A stretch of DNA of 64,000 nt from Prochlorococcus sp. AG-412-I05 (GCA_003214855.1 QCLC01000008.1:1-64000), one strand, 5' to 3'; positions 31,288 through 41,069 are shown, counted from the first letter of the stretch. Translations and numbers: made by a program. The notes: generated by a model from the sequence alone, not told the origin.

Positions 31288-31647
31288 ATGGCTGAGACAG
31301 TTACCATCAACGGGAAAACATTCACTGATGAGGATTATATAAATACTCGAATAACAATCCGTTAGGGTTGGTTCTTCTGGGAAGATGAGAACCATTCAGG
31401 GAGTATGTGGTTGACTCAAGAGGTGGTTGATAAATACAAACTTGAGGATGTGGTTGAGGAACGAGAGGACATTGATGAAGAGGATAAGGATGATTATCCT
31501 GACTTCAAATGGAGACTCTACTTCGGCCATCAAGGTGGTGTTGTAAATCCTAAAACTGGTGAGTGGATTTATGAGTTTAATGTTCCTACACCTTTAGGTG
31601 AAACATACACTAGAGAATTTGTTCTTGGTGGTATGGATTTCCTTTAG
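31288..31647 (+). pseudogene. Small ORF interrupted by an in-frame TAG (31363-31365)
   Basis: ATG 31288: MAETVTINGKTFTDEDYINTRITIR*GWFFWEDENHSGSMWLTQEVVDKYKLEDVVEEREDIDEEDKDDYPDFKWRLYFGHQGGVVNPKTGEWIYEFNVPTPLGETYTREFVLGGMDFL; both parts share one frame. Confidence 0.55.
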
Positions 31648-31927
31648 AGTTATTCTCACTTTATGAGGAGGATGGTGTTGTTCACAATGGTTTCTGTGAT
31701 GGATAAATAAATGACTAAAGACAAGGTAACCTTTGACGGTAAAGGAGAAGATGAATGGATAACCTTATCTATTGAGTAATAGGTTCACTCCATTGGGGGA
31801 GAGAAGACAGGAATCTTTCCCCCGTTTGGGGGATGTGTGTCCTAACTAATGGGTCCTTGGACCTACAAAAGTGGGTTCATCCAAGAGAGATGAAAGGGTC
31901 CTCTTCTTCTCAAAAAAACCCCCAGGT

Positions 31928-31937
31928 GGTTCAGGTG
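31928..31937 (+). repeat. GGTTCAGGTG motif near right island end; inverted copy at 32006-32015 and near-identical copy at 24446-24456
   Basis: ggttcaggtg (31928-31937), cacctgaacc (32006-32015), gttcaggtgtc (24446-24456). Confidence 0.5.
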
Positions 31938-32139
31938 TCCAGAGGTCTCACTCAACCAACTGGATCAACTACAGACAAACCAGAGAACTGGGATAATGGG
32001 TGTATCACCTGAACCTTCAGAACCCTCCTGAAAGTCAGAGAACATATTGAAAAAGAGTTGAAACAAGAATGATGATCCCACCCACCCACTCAAAAACCTT
32101 GCTACCACAAGAAGTTATGAGAGCAGTTCTAAATATGGA

Positions 32140-32150
32140 GAACCACTACT
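32140..32150 (+). repeat. Candidate attR core GAACCACTACT
   Basis: Identical to 24426-24436; immediately followed by GATG, where ATG (32152-32154) starts the Flv1-like gene. Confidence 0.8.
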
Positions 32151-32151
32151 G

Positions 32152-33996
32152 ATGTCGATGTCCTCCATCCACGAGCCTGCAGCAGCGCAGCGAACGGTGA
32201 TCACACTGCCAATCGAAAAGGGCCTGATCAGCTTGCGCGGCCTTAGTCCACAACGTCTGCGCTTTGAGCTGGAATATGCCCTGGAGCGAGGCAGTACCGC
32301 CAATAGCTTTCTTTTCTCTGCCGGTGACGACTCACATGGACAACCTCAATCGGCTGTCCTGGTTCACCCCCCTGGTGACGCCTATAGCGAGGTTTTCATG
32401 CCGGCACTCGCCAAGGCTCTACCTTCAGACACCACAACGTTGAAGGTGGTCGTTGGTCACATCAACCCCAACCGAGTTGCACTACTCAAAAAGCTGGCCA
32501 ACACCTACCCCCAGCTGGAGTTGATCAGTTCCAATCCCGGCGCCAAATTGCTCAGAGAGCTTTGGGAGCAACGCAAACCAACAACACCCAACAACAATGA
32601 ACAGGAAGAGTCATCCCTTCCGTCTCTTCCATCCATTGAGATTGTTCGACAAGAACAGAAGCTCTCCCTCAGCAACGAATATGCATTGTGGCTGCTACCA
32701 GCGCCAACAGCTCGCTGGCCAGGCGGTCTACTGGCCTTCGAGGAAAGCCTTGGCTTGTTGATGAGCGACAAACTATTCGCCGCCCACCTCTGCACAAGCG
32801 AATGGGCAGAAGCCAATCGCATCAGCACGGAAGAGGAGCGTAGGCATTTCTATGACTGCCTGATGGCTCCAATGGCCAGCCAGGTAGATACCTTAGTAGA
32901 GCGGCTTGAAGAATTAGACATCCGCACGATCGCCCCATGCCATGGGCCAGCCATAGAAACGAGCTGGCGGAGCCTGCTAAATGACTACCGCCGCTGGGAT
33001 GAAAGCCAACAACAAGCCCCTTTAAAGGTCGTTCTCCTTTTCGCCAGCGCCTACGGCAACACAGCGGCGATTGCTGACGCACTCGCAAAAGGAGTCTCCA
33101 GTACTGGTATTCAAGTAGAAAGCCTCAACTGTGAATTCACACCTGCAAATGAATTGGTGAATGCAATCCAACAAGCCGATGCCTACTTGATTGGATCGCC
33201 AACCCTTGGAGGGCATGCACCAACACCAATCGTATCGGCCCTAGGAACCTTGCTGGCCGAAGGTGACCGCAACAAAAAGGTAGGCATATTCGGCAGCTAT
33301 GGCTGGAGTGGAGAGGCATTGGAACTTCTCGAAAAGAAGCTACGTGATGGTGGGTTCTCCTTTGGATTCGAGCCAATCAAAGTGAAGTTCAGTCCCGATG
33401 CTGCCATGGTGAAAACCCTGGAAGAGACAGGCACACTCTTTGCCCGAGACCTTCTCAAGCAACAACAACGCCAGCAACCACGAGCAAGCAGTGGCATGAG
33501 TGCAAGCCGTAGCGATCCAGCCGTGCTTGCCCTTGGTCGGGTAGTGGGCTCACTATGCATCTTGACGGCTCGTAAAGGTGAAGGGAATACAGCGCTTAGC
33601 GGCGCAATGGTCGCAAGCTGGGTCAGCCAAGCCAGCTTTTCACCGCCAGGGCTGAGTGTGGCCGTCGCCAAAGACCGAGCCGTTGAAGCGTTGCTGCATC
33701 GGGGCGACCACTTCGCTCTCAATGTGTTGGCAGCAGGAAAGCAACACGAACTGATGAAACATTTCCTGCAACCATTCCCAGCTGGTTCAGACCGGTTCGC
33801 AGGGCTAGACCTTGACGCCAGTCCCGCAGGTCAACCGCTGCTTAAAAATGCTCTGGCATGGCTGGAAGGATGCGTACAGCAACGCATGGAATGTGGAGAC
33901 CACTGGCTGCTATATGCCGAAATCAAGCATGGTGCCCTACTGGAGCGAAAAGGCACGACGGCTGTGCATCAGCGCCGCAGCGGGGCGAACTACTGA
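32152..33996 (+). CDS. Flavodiiron protein, Flv1-like (non-canonical metal-ligand positions), C-terminal flavin-reductase domain
   Basis: LKVVVGHINPNRVALLKKLANTYPQLELISSNPGAKLL replaces the HxExDH segment; VVLLFASAYGNTAAIADALAKGVSSTGI flavodoxin part; GAMVASWVSQASFSPPGLSVAVAKDRAVE; ends TAVHQRRSGANY. Confidence 0.9.
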   Translation: MSMSSIHEPAAAQRTVITLPIEKGLISLRGLSPQRLRFELEYALERGSTANSFLFSAGDDSHGQPQSAVLVHPPGDAYSEVFMPALAKALPSDTTTLKVVVGHINPNRVALLKKLANTYPQLELISSNPGAKLLRELWEQRKPTTPNNNEQEESSLPSLPSIEIVRQEQKLSLSNEYALWLLPAPTARWPGGLLAFEESLGLLMSDKLFAAHLCTSEWAEANRISTEEERRHFYDCLMAPMASQVDTLVERLEELDIRTIAPCHGPAIETSWRSLLNDYRRWDESQQQAPLKVVLLFASAYGNTAAIADALAKGVSSTGIQVESLNCEFTPANELVNAIQQADAYLIGSPTLGGHAPTPIVSALGTLLAEGDRNKKVGIFGSYGWSGEALELLEKKLRDGGFSFGFEPIKVKFSPDAAMVKTLEETGTLFARDLLKQQQRQQPRASSGMSASRSDPAVLALGRVVGSLCILTARKGEGNTALSGAMVASWVSQASFSPPGLSVAVAKDRAVEALLHRGDHFALNVLAAGKQHELMKHFLQPFPAGSDRFAGLDLDASPAGQPLLKNALAWLEGCVQQRMECGDHWLLYAEIKHGALLERKGTTAVHQRRSGANY

Positions 33997-34099
33997 AGAA
34001 GCAGCCTTGCCAGAGACTCGCGCAGACAGGCCCCATACGCTCCTCCTAACTCATACCGATTATGAGTTAGGCTGCCAATTATTGCGCATCCCTCCATTC

Positions 34100-34807
34100 A
34101 TGAATCTCACCACCAACGCCAATCTTGAAGCGGCCTTTGGCGGCGAGAGCATGGCCAACCGTAAATACCTCTTCTTTGCCGACGTTGCCAAAAAACTTGG
34201 CAACAATGAATTAGCAAAGCTTTTCAGCGACACTGCGGCCCAGGAAACCGAACATGCCTTCGCTCACTTCCGCTTGCTCCATCCTGAGCTATTGATCGAA
34301 GATCCTGACGCACTCAACGATGCTGACAAGCAGAAGATGCTCACCCGCTGCCTCGAGCTGGCCATTGAAGGTGAAACCTATGAGTACACCACCATGTACC
34401 CAGAGTTCGCTACTCAGGCTCGCCAAGACAGAGACAGCACTGCAGAAGCAGAATTCAACGAACAGATCGAAGAGTCTCAGCAACACGCGAACCTTTTTCG
34501 TCGTGCAGCCAGCAACTTCGGCTTTTTAGTGCCAATCGAGCAACATCATGCTGAGCGTTACGGCGTTGCCCTCAAAGCACTGGAAGGCAAGGGCGTCGCA
34601 AGCGAAGCGGATCAACCCGTAGCTGGTCAATGGATCTGCAAAGTGTGCTCGATGATCTATGACCCAGCCATCGGTGATCCCGAGTCAGGCATCTCCGCAG
34701 GAACCCCATTTGAAGCAATCCCTGAAGATTGGGTCTGCCCCATCTGCGGCACCCGAAAAGCAAACTTCGTGCCTTACCGAGAAGCCGAACTCAAAGAAGC
34801 GGCCTGA
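34100..34807 (+). CDS. Rubrerythrin (ferritin-like domain plus C-terminal rubredoxin domain)
   Basis: MNLTTNANLEAAFGGESMANRKYLFFADVAKKLG..AAQETEHAFAHF..; ICKVCSMIYDPAIGDPESGISAGTPFEAIPEDWVCPICGTRKANF. Confidence 0.92.
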   Translation: MNLTTNANLEAAFGGESMANRKYLFFADVAKKLGNNELAKLFSDTAAQETEHAFAHFRLLHPELLIEDPDALNDADKQKMLTRCLELAIEGETYEYTTMYPEFATQARQDRDSTAEAEFNEQIEESQQHANLFRRAASNFGFLVPIEQHHAERYGVALKALEGKGVASEADQPVAGQWICKVCSMIYDPAIGDPESGISAGTPFEAIPEDWVCPICGTRKANFVPYREAELKEAA

Positions 34808-34882
34808 GATTGGCTGAGGTGATGCAAAACCGTGTACAAATTTGTTGCGTGAGAGCAGCATCTCTTGAGTTAGACCAGGTTT

Positions 34883-35410
34883 ATGGCGTTATCCCTCCCC
34901 CCCGATCTGCTTGTCATCGCCGCTAGCAATGGCGAAAATTTAAAACTAGCCCGACGCATCGCCGCTCAAGCTGAAGATCAGGGCCACAAAGCCAAGGTTC
35001 TCGATCTAACAAGCTTGGGCCTGCCACTATTCACACCTCTGGCAAAGGAAGCTGGAATGCCAAACGGTGTAGCACCACTCCATCAACAGCTGATGGCGGC
35101 CACGCACTGGGTAATCTGCGCGCCTGAATACAACGGCTCGATTCCACCTGCGTTCACAAGTGCCGTCGCCTGGCTCTCCGTGCAAGGAGATGACTTCCGC
35201 AGTTTGTTCAACGGCAGGCCAATCGCCATGGCAAGCTTTTCCGGCGGGGGCGGCATGGGCTTGCTGATGAGCCTGCGCAGCCAACTCAGCCACCTCGGCG
35301 CTCAGGTGCTTGGACGGCAGCTGATGAGCAACCACGCCAAACCCGCCAAAGACGAATCCATTCGAGACTTAGTGCACCTGCTGATGCAGATGCAACCTCT
35401 CAAGCTTTGA
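34883..35410 (+). CDS. NAD(P)H-dependent FMN reductase family protein
   Basis: LLVIAASNGENLKLARRIAAQAEDQGHKAKVLDL; THWVICAPEYNGSIPPAFTSAVAWLS. Confidence 0.85.
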   Translation: MALSLPPDLLVIAASNGENLKLARRIAAQAEDQGHKAKVLDLTSLGLPLFTPLAKEAGMPNGVAPLHQQLMAATHWVICAPEYNGSIPPAFTSAVAWLSVQGDDFRSLFNGRPIAMASFSGGGGMGLLMSLRSQLSHLGAQVLGRQLMSNHAKPAKDESIRDLVHLLMQMQPLKL

Positions 35411-35444
35411 TCCATCGGAACCAATCCCCTTTGTTGCAACAGCC

Positions 35445-35463
35445 TCGAGAAGGATCTTCTCGA
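35445..35463. other. Perfect hairpin TCGAGAAG-GAT-CTTCTCGA
   Basis: 8-bp perfect arms, 3-nt loop, just downstream of the FMN reductase gene; no T-tract follows. Confidence 0.5.
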
Positions 35464-35695
35464 CGACCGTTCGAAGGCCTAGAACTGCGAAACAAACTAA
35501 ATCTAGTGAGCACTAGATGTGGATTCTTACAAAAGAAACTCTCTACAGCTTTAAACGCAAAAAATCTGGTTTTGCTAACTTAAGAATGAGAGCAAAAGCC
35601 TGATCTGCCAGAAGCCTTGCCCTGTCTAGAAGCAACAAAAGCAAGGCACAATCGCAATCATAAAGATAATCTAAAAAAGATTGGCACGCTAGATA

Positions 35696-35947
35696 TTGTG
35701 GTTTGAAATGCACCAGTCATTGCTTTCAGCCCTCGGCGCGATGGGATCTCAGCCTGGCCAAAACGCTGCTGTTCGATACCGCGGTTTTCTGCTCCTGCCA
35801 CAGAGCAACCAAACATGGTTGGTTAGACCTGAACGCAGTCCAATGCTTTTGTTGCCGTTCCGCACCCCAATCTGTTCCTTGACAGATGTCAAGTCGATGC
35901 TGGATTGGCGTCTCGCTCAACAAACAAAATTGTTTAATGCTGCCTGA
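35696..35947 (+). CDS. Small hypothetical protein
   Basis: 83 aa with protein-like composition (AAVRYRGFLLLPQSNQTWLVRPERSPMLLLPFRTPICSLTDVKSMLDWRL). Confidence 0.6.
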   Translation: MWFEMHQSLLSALGAMGSQPGQNAAVRYRGFLLLPQSNQTWLVRPERSPMLLLPFRTPICSLTDVKSMLDWRLAQQTKLFNAA

Positions 35948-36279
35948 TCAATTAGGCAGCATGAGGAGGAGGTGTGGGGTGTCCTTGAGATTGAAATGGC
36001 AGCACCAATGTTGCCCATCGCTCTGGACGCTCAGGTCGTGGACGGCGTGGCTGACGGACACCAAAAGGGACACGCACCACATTGGTACCATCAACCGCCA
36101 AGGTATGTCCCTGCAGCAGAGCTGATTCCAATCCATCTGGAAGGATCGGAAGAGTTAACCCAGCCCCCCTAGAGGACTGATCTACTTGGTTCAATGAAGT
36201 GTCGCTATCCATGCTGTCCCCCCAGCGATGGTGCAGATGCGGGACAGTATGGTCAAAACACTGCCACATATGCTGAATT

Positions 36280-36303
36280 AAAAACCAAAAATTCGGTTTT
36301 CAG
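36280..36303. terminator. Candidate terminator hairpin downstream of gcvP
   Basis: aaaacc-aaaaattc-ggtttt with flanking CTGA/CAG complementarity at ~36272-36303, just beyond the gcvP stop (36329, minus strand). Confidence 0.4.
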
Positions 36304-36328
36304 TGAAAAGTTACTGCCTTTAATCTGT

Positions 36329-39277
36329 TCACACCAGGGGAGGCTTAAGAACAGCGTTATCAGCAAGCTCCTCAACCGATGGGCAGCTACACAGCAAATT
36401 GCGATCGCCATAGGCATTATCAATTCGCGAAACCGCAGGCCAAAACTTGCTTTGGCGCTGCTCAGCCAATGGGAAAGCAGCTTCGGCGCGGGAATATGGA
36501 CGATCCCAAACCTCTGCTGTTACGGCCGCCAAGGTGTGAGGTGCCCGTCGCAACGGGTTGTTCTGAGGATCGATCTGGCCTGACTCAATCTCTGCCGTTT
36601 CTGCGCGTATGGCAATCATGGCGTCGCAGAAGCGGTTGAGCTCCTCCAAGCTCTCGCTCTCAGTGGGTTCCACCATCACAGTCCCTGCCACCGGCCAGCT
36701 CACGGTTGGGGCATGAAAGCCGTAATCCATCAACCGCTTTGCAATGTCATCCACCTCCAAGCCTGCACTTCGCTTAAGGGGGCGCAGGTCGAGGATGCAT
36801 TCATGGGCAACCAACCCTGCTTGACCCCGAAATAGCACCGGGTAATGAGGATGCAACCGATGGGCTAGGTAATTAGCCGATAACAGTGCAACAGCACTGG
36901 CCTGCCGCAATCCCTCCGCACCCATCATGCGCAAGTACATCCAGCTGATCGGCAGGATGCCTGCACTTCCCCATGGCGCAGCCGAAATTGCGCCGATTCC
37001 CTGCTCCCCGCCGCAGGCAGCGAGGGGATGACCTGGAAGGAAGGGCAGCAAATGAGCAGACACCGCGATCGGACCCACCCCTGGTCCACCACCGCCATGG
37101 GGGATACAAAATGTCTTGTGCAGATTGATATGACAAACATCAGCGCCATAAGTCCCAGGACGACAAAAACCGATCTGCGCATTGAGATTGGCGCCATCGA
37201 GATACACCTGGCCACCGTGGCCATGTACGAGCTCACAGATTTCACGAATCTGCGGTTCAAAGACACCATGGGTTGAGGGATAGGTGACCATCAGGGCTGC
37301 CAGCTGAGGAGCGTGGGCCTCTGCCTTGCTAGCCAAATCGTTGAGATCCACATTCCCGTCTGCATCACAAGCCACAGGCACCACCCGCAAACCAGCCATC
37401 ACACACGTGGCGGGATTGGTGCCATGGGCACTAGTGGGAATCAGACAAACATCTCTCTGCTGCTCTCCGCGGGAATGATGCCAAGCGCGAATCACCAACA
37501 AGCCAGCTAATTCACCCTGAGAGCCGGCATTCGGCTGCAAAGACACCCCGGCAAAGCCAGTAATTTCTGCAAACCAATGTTCCAGGTCCTGAACCAATCT
37601 CTGATACCCATGACACTGATCCTGAGGAGCAAAAGGATGCAGCGCCGCAAACTCCCTCCAACCAATGGGGATCAGTTCAGCTGCAGCATTGAGCTTCATC
37701 GTGCAACTGCCCAGAGGAATCATCCCGTGCACCAATGAAAGATCGCGGCCCACCAGTCGCTGGAGATAACGAAGCAACTCGGTTTCACTGCGATAGCGAT
37801 GGAACACCTGCTGCTGCAACCAAGGTCGCTGGCGCAACGGCAAGCCAACAAGCTCCTCAAGGTGAGGGTTTCCAGGGTCTTCGAGAACTGGCACAGGCTG
37901 ACCTACAGCCTCAGCCAAAATCTGGAGGATCGACTTCAGCTCCTGATCAGTGCTGAGCTCATCAAAACTAATTCCAAATCCATGGGCTGCTTCTGGAGCA
38001 ACACCCAAAGGCAACACCCGCAGGTTGAATCCCGCCAAAGCGGCTGCCTGATGAACAGCAGGAGCTTCGCGACAGATCACCTCAATCGTGTCAAAGCGAA
38101 CTATCGACTGGACTGGATAGCCCAACTGATGCAATCCCCTCTCCAATTGAGCCCGTAAAAGCAAGACTCGTCTAGCGATTGCAGCAAGCCCATCCGGTCC
38201 ATGGTGCACTGCATAGAACGACGCCATCACAGCCAATAAGACCTGCGCCGTGCAGATATTGCTGGTGGCTTTGTCTCGGCGGATGTGTTGCTCCCGGGTC
38301 TGCAACGCCAATCGCAAAGCCGGTTGCCCCTCCGCATCCACAGACTGGCCGACTAGACGTCCAGGGACCTGGCGCTTGAAGCTCTCAAGGGTGGCAAAAA
38401 AGGCGGCGTGAGGTCCCCCAAAGGCCATAGGCACCCCAAAACGTTGAACACTGCCAACCGCAATATCAGCTCCAAATTCAGCCACTGGAGCAAGCAAAAC
38501 CTGAGCAAGAGGATCAATGGCAACAGTTGCCAGGGCCCCTACCTCATGAGCAGCCTGAATGGAGGTCGTGGGATCCCAGAGCCTGCCGCTACGTCCAGGC
38601 AACTGAAGCAAAACACCAAAGACCTCAGCATCAAACTGAAAGGTCATCGGCTCGGCCACCTCGAGATGAATGCCCAGAGGTTCAGCCCGAGTTCTCAACA
38701 CGGCAAGAGTCTGGGGAAGAACCTCCTCATCCACGAGAAAACGATGGGCCTGAGGGCGCTTGCAAATCGCAAAGCTGAGGCTCATCGCCTCAGCAGCTGC
38801 CGTTCCCTCATCAAGCAACGAAGCATTGGCGATCGGCAACCCAGTGAGCTCACTGATCAGCGTCTGGAAGTTGAACAGAGCCTCGAGCCGTCCTTGAGAG
38901 ATCTCAGCCTGATAAGGGGTGTAAGCGGTATACCAAGCAGGATTTTCAAGCACTTGACGCTGAATCAACGCAGGCGTTGCTGTGCCGTAGTAACCAAGCC
39001 CAATTAAAGAACGCCTCACCCGATTCGCAGCCGCGATGAGACGCAGTTCCTCCATAGCCTGGACTTCACCACAGCCCTCAGGAAGGGAACGACTAGGCGC
39101 CGTTGTCTCGAGAATGTCTGGAGGAACTACAGCGGCAACAAAACTCTGAAGATCACGATGACCAAGCTCCAGCAGCATTTGCTGCTGGTCTTCAAAGCTG
39201 GGGCCAATGTGCCTCACCAGAAAAGGTGAAGACTGAATGCTTGAAGCCTCAACTGCACGCTGTTCAAGCAGGGTCAA
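36329..39277 (-). CDS. gcvP: Glycine dehydrogenase (decarboxylating), P protein
   Basis: 982 aa; [70 protein letters not shown]. Confidence 0.97.
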   Translation of the reverse strand: MTLLEQRAVEASSIQSSPFLVRHIGPSFEDQQQMLLELGHRDLQSFVAAVVPPDILETTAPSRSLPEGCGEVQAMEELRLIAAANRVRRSLIGLGYYGTATPALIQRQVLENPAWYTAYTPYQAEISQGRLEALFNFQTLISELTGLPIANASLLDEGTAAAEAMSLSFAICKRPQAHRFLVDEEVLPQTLAVLRTRAEPLGIHLEVAEPMTFQFDAEVFGVLLQLPGRSGRLWDPTTSIQAAHEVGALATVAIDPLAQVLLAPVAEFGADIAVGSVQRFGVPMAFGGPHAAFFATLESFKRQVPGRLVGQSVDAEGQPALRLALQTREQHIRRDKATSNICTAQVLLAVMASFYAVHHGPDGLAAIARRVLLLRAQLERGLHQLGYPVQSIVRFDTIEVICREAPAVHQAAALAGFNLRVLPLGVAPEAAHGFGISFDELSTDQELKSILQILAEAVGQPVPVLEDPGNPHLEELVGLPLRQRPWLQQQVFHRYRSETELLRYLQRLVGRDLSLVHGMIPLGSCTMKLNAAAELIPIGWREFAALHPFAPQDQCHGYQRLVQDLEHWFAEITGFAGVSLQPNAGSQGELAGLLVIRAWHHSRGEQQRDVCLIPTSAHGTNPATCVMAGLRVVPVACDADGNVDLNDLASKAEAHAPQLAALMVTYPSTHGVFEPQIREICELVHGHGGQVYLDGANLNAQIGFCRPGTYGADVCHINLHKTFCIPHGGGGPGVGPIAVSAHLLPFLPGHPLAACGGEQGIGAISAAPWGSAGILPISWMYLRMMGAEGLRQASAVALLSANYLAHRLHPHYPVLFRGQAGLVAHECILDLRPLKRSAGLEVDDIAKRLMDYGFHAPTVSWPVAGTVMVEPTESESLEELNRFCDAMIAIRAETAEIESGQIDPQNNPLRRAPHTLAAVTAEVWDRPYSRAEAAFPLAEQRQSKFWPAVSRIDNAYGDRNLLCSCPSVEELADNAVLKPPLV

Positions 39278-39348
39278 GGGACATTCATCAACAAGATGGA
39301 AACAAGTTTAGAAAGTTTGGCTCAGAACCATCGCACTTCATCGAGTGC

Positions 39349-39771
39349 TTAGTTGCTTGATTCGACAGCCACCTTGTTGGCATAGGTGGCTGCGTCCATC
39401 AGATCCTGCAATTGAGCTTGGTCCGCCGGGCGCACCAAGAGCAGCCAGCCCTCACCATGAGGATCATTTTGGAGTTCATCCGGGCTGGAAAGCACCGACT
39501 CATTAATCCGCACCAGCTCACCGCTGATCGGAGCATGCAAATCCTCGACAGCTTTCACCGACTCAACGGAACCGAAAGTGGTGCCGCGATTAAGCAGAGC
39601 GCCCACCTCCGGCAAATCCACAAAGACAATGTCACCCAACTGATCAACAGCAAAGGCACTGATGCCTATCCGCACCAAATCACCATCCAAGCTGGCGTAT
39701 TCATGGGTATCGGCAAACCGAAAGTGGTCGGGGAATTGGAAAGCCATCGAGCCTGGCGAGGCAAAGCTCAC
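39349..39771 (-). CDS. gcvH: Glycine cleavage system H protein
   Basis: FADTHEYASLDGDLVRIGISAFAVDQLGDIVFVDLPEVG..FGSVESVKAVEDLHAPISGELVRIN. Confidence 0.96.
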   Translation of the reverse strand: MSFASPGSMAFQFPDHFRFADTHEYASLDGDLVRIGISAFAVDQLGDIVFVDLPEVGALLNRGTTFGSVESVKAVEDLHAPISGELVRINESVLSSPDELQNDPHGEGWLLLVRPADQAQLQDLMDAATYANKVAVESSN

Positions 39772-41069
39772 CCAGTCTGGGGTACATCCAGCAAACCGGC
39801 GCGAACCAAAGCCACCAAAGCTCGGATCAGTGCCAATTCCACATGAGTGCGATGGGTACCTCCCTGCACATAGAGGTTGTAAGGGGGGCGCAAGGGAGCA
39901 TCTGCAGAAAACTCACTGGTGCTGCCGTCAATAAATGTTCCGCCCGCCATCACCAAATCACTTGCATACCCAGGCATCGCTGCCGGCACAGGATCGAGAT
40001 AGGCCCCAACAGGTGAACATGCCTGAAAGGCCCTGCAAACAACCTTCAAAACCTCAGGGTCTCCAAGCTGCACCGCCTGAATTAAATCGCTACGAAAGGC
40101 TCCCATCGAGGGCTTCACTGCAAAGCCCAAAGTGTCGAACACACCCGCGACCAAATCAGCTCCGATCAATGCCTCTGCCACCATTTGTGGAGCCAAGAAC
40201 AGCCCCTGCAACACCAACCGATAAAGATCAAAGCCAGTGCCCCCCAGACTACCAATCCCTGGGGCAGTGAGCCGGCAGCAAGCCTGCTCGACCAAATCAG
40301 CCCGACCGGCGACATATCCACCAGTTGGAGCAATCGTGCCCCCGAGATTTTTGATCAAAGAGCCCGCAATCAGATCAGCACCAACTGCTGGGGGCTCCAA
40401 ATCCTCAACAAGCTCGCCATAGCAATTGTCGACAAAACAGACACAGCCAGGCTGAGAGTTATGGATGCGATGACACAACTCGCCAATGGCTTTGATCGAA
40501 AGAGATGACCGCGAGCTGTAGCCACAGCTGCGCTGTATCAACACCATCCTTGTTGGCACCTCCAAGGCGCGTTCCAAGGCTGAAACATCCACACATCCCT
40601 CGGCCGTGAGGGGCAGCTGGTCATAAGAGATCCCTAATTCGGTTAAAGACCCCTGGCCGGATCCACGCAGACCAATCACTTCTTCAAGGGTGTCGTAAGG
40701 CTCTCCGGTCACTGACACGAGTCGGTCACCAGGTCGAAGAACGCCAAACAACGCAGTCGCAATTGCATGGGTACCACTCACAAACTGGAGTCGAACAGCT
40801 GCTTTCTCAGCACCAAGCACCCTTGCAAATACACGATCAACCACCTCCCGGGCCTGATCTCCATGGCCATAACCGGTGGTGGAAGCAAAGTGTTGCGTCG
40901 CGACTCGTTCGCTGCTGAAAGCCTCCAAAACCTTCGCAAGGCGAACCGCTACCGCAGCCGTCCGCTCGCATGCGATCCCCTCAAGGCGCTTAGAGACAAA
41001 ACCGACATGCCGCCTGGCCCACGCCTGCACCAGCACTTCATCAAAGCCAGCTGCGGGGAATGTCTTCAA
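39768..41069 (-). CDS. Methionine gamma-lyase / aluminium-resistance-type PLP-dependent protein
   Basis: 433 aa; VRLQFVSGTHAIATALFGVLRPGDRLVSVTGEPYDTLEEVIGLRG; CVCFVDNCYGELVEDLEPPAVGADLIAGSLIKNLGGTIAPTGGYVAGR. Confidence 0.88.
   Translation of the reverse strand: MKTFPAAGFDEVLVQAWARRHVGFVSKRLEGIACERTAAVAVRLAKVLEAFSSERVATQHFASTTGYGHGDQAREVVDRVFARVLGAEKAAVRLQFVSGTHAIATALFGVLRPGDRLVSVTGEPYDTLEEVIGLRGSGQGSLTELGISYDQLPLTAEGCVDVSALERALEVPTRMVLIQRSCGYSSRSSLSIKAIGELCHRIHNSQPGCVCFVDNCYGELVEDLEPPAVGADLIAGSLIKNLGGTIAPTGGYVAGRADLVEQACCRLTAPGIGSLGGTGFDLYRLVLQGLFLAPQMVAEALIGADLVAGVFDTLGFAVKPSMGAFRSDLIQAVQLGDPEVLKVVCRAFQACSPVGAYLDPVPAAMPGYASDLVMAGGTFIDGSTSEFSADAPLRPPYNLYVQGGTHRTHVELALIRALVALVRAGLLDVPQTG

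Larger units (their letters stand above)
24426..32150. mobile_element. AT-rich integrative element/island inserted between two flavodiiron genes
   Basis: Perfect 11-bp direct repeat GAACCACTACT at 24426-24436 and 32140-32150; tyrosine recombinase frame next to the left end; abrupt shift from GC-rich host coding to AT-rich sequence with long low-coding stretches; host flv genes on both sides in the same orientation. Confidence 0.85.

Noticed and set aside
24426-32150. Interpretation as a prophage
   Set aside because: No capsid, terminase or tail genes seen; too small and mostly decayed. Better described as an integrative element or satellite-like island.
35952-36269. Minus-strand 105-aa ORF (with competing plus-strand ORFs 35886-36125 and 35972-36172)
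   Set aside because: Could encode a small protein (LTLPILPDGLESALLQGHTLAVDGTNVVRVPFGVR) but overlapping ORFs on both strands prevent a confident choice without comparative data.
38408-39007. Plus-strand 199-aa ORF opposite gcvP
   Set aside because: gcvP is unambiguous on the other strand; this ORF has no family signature.
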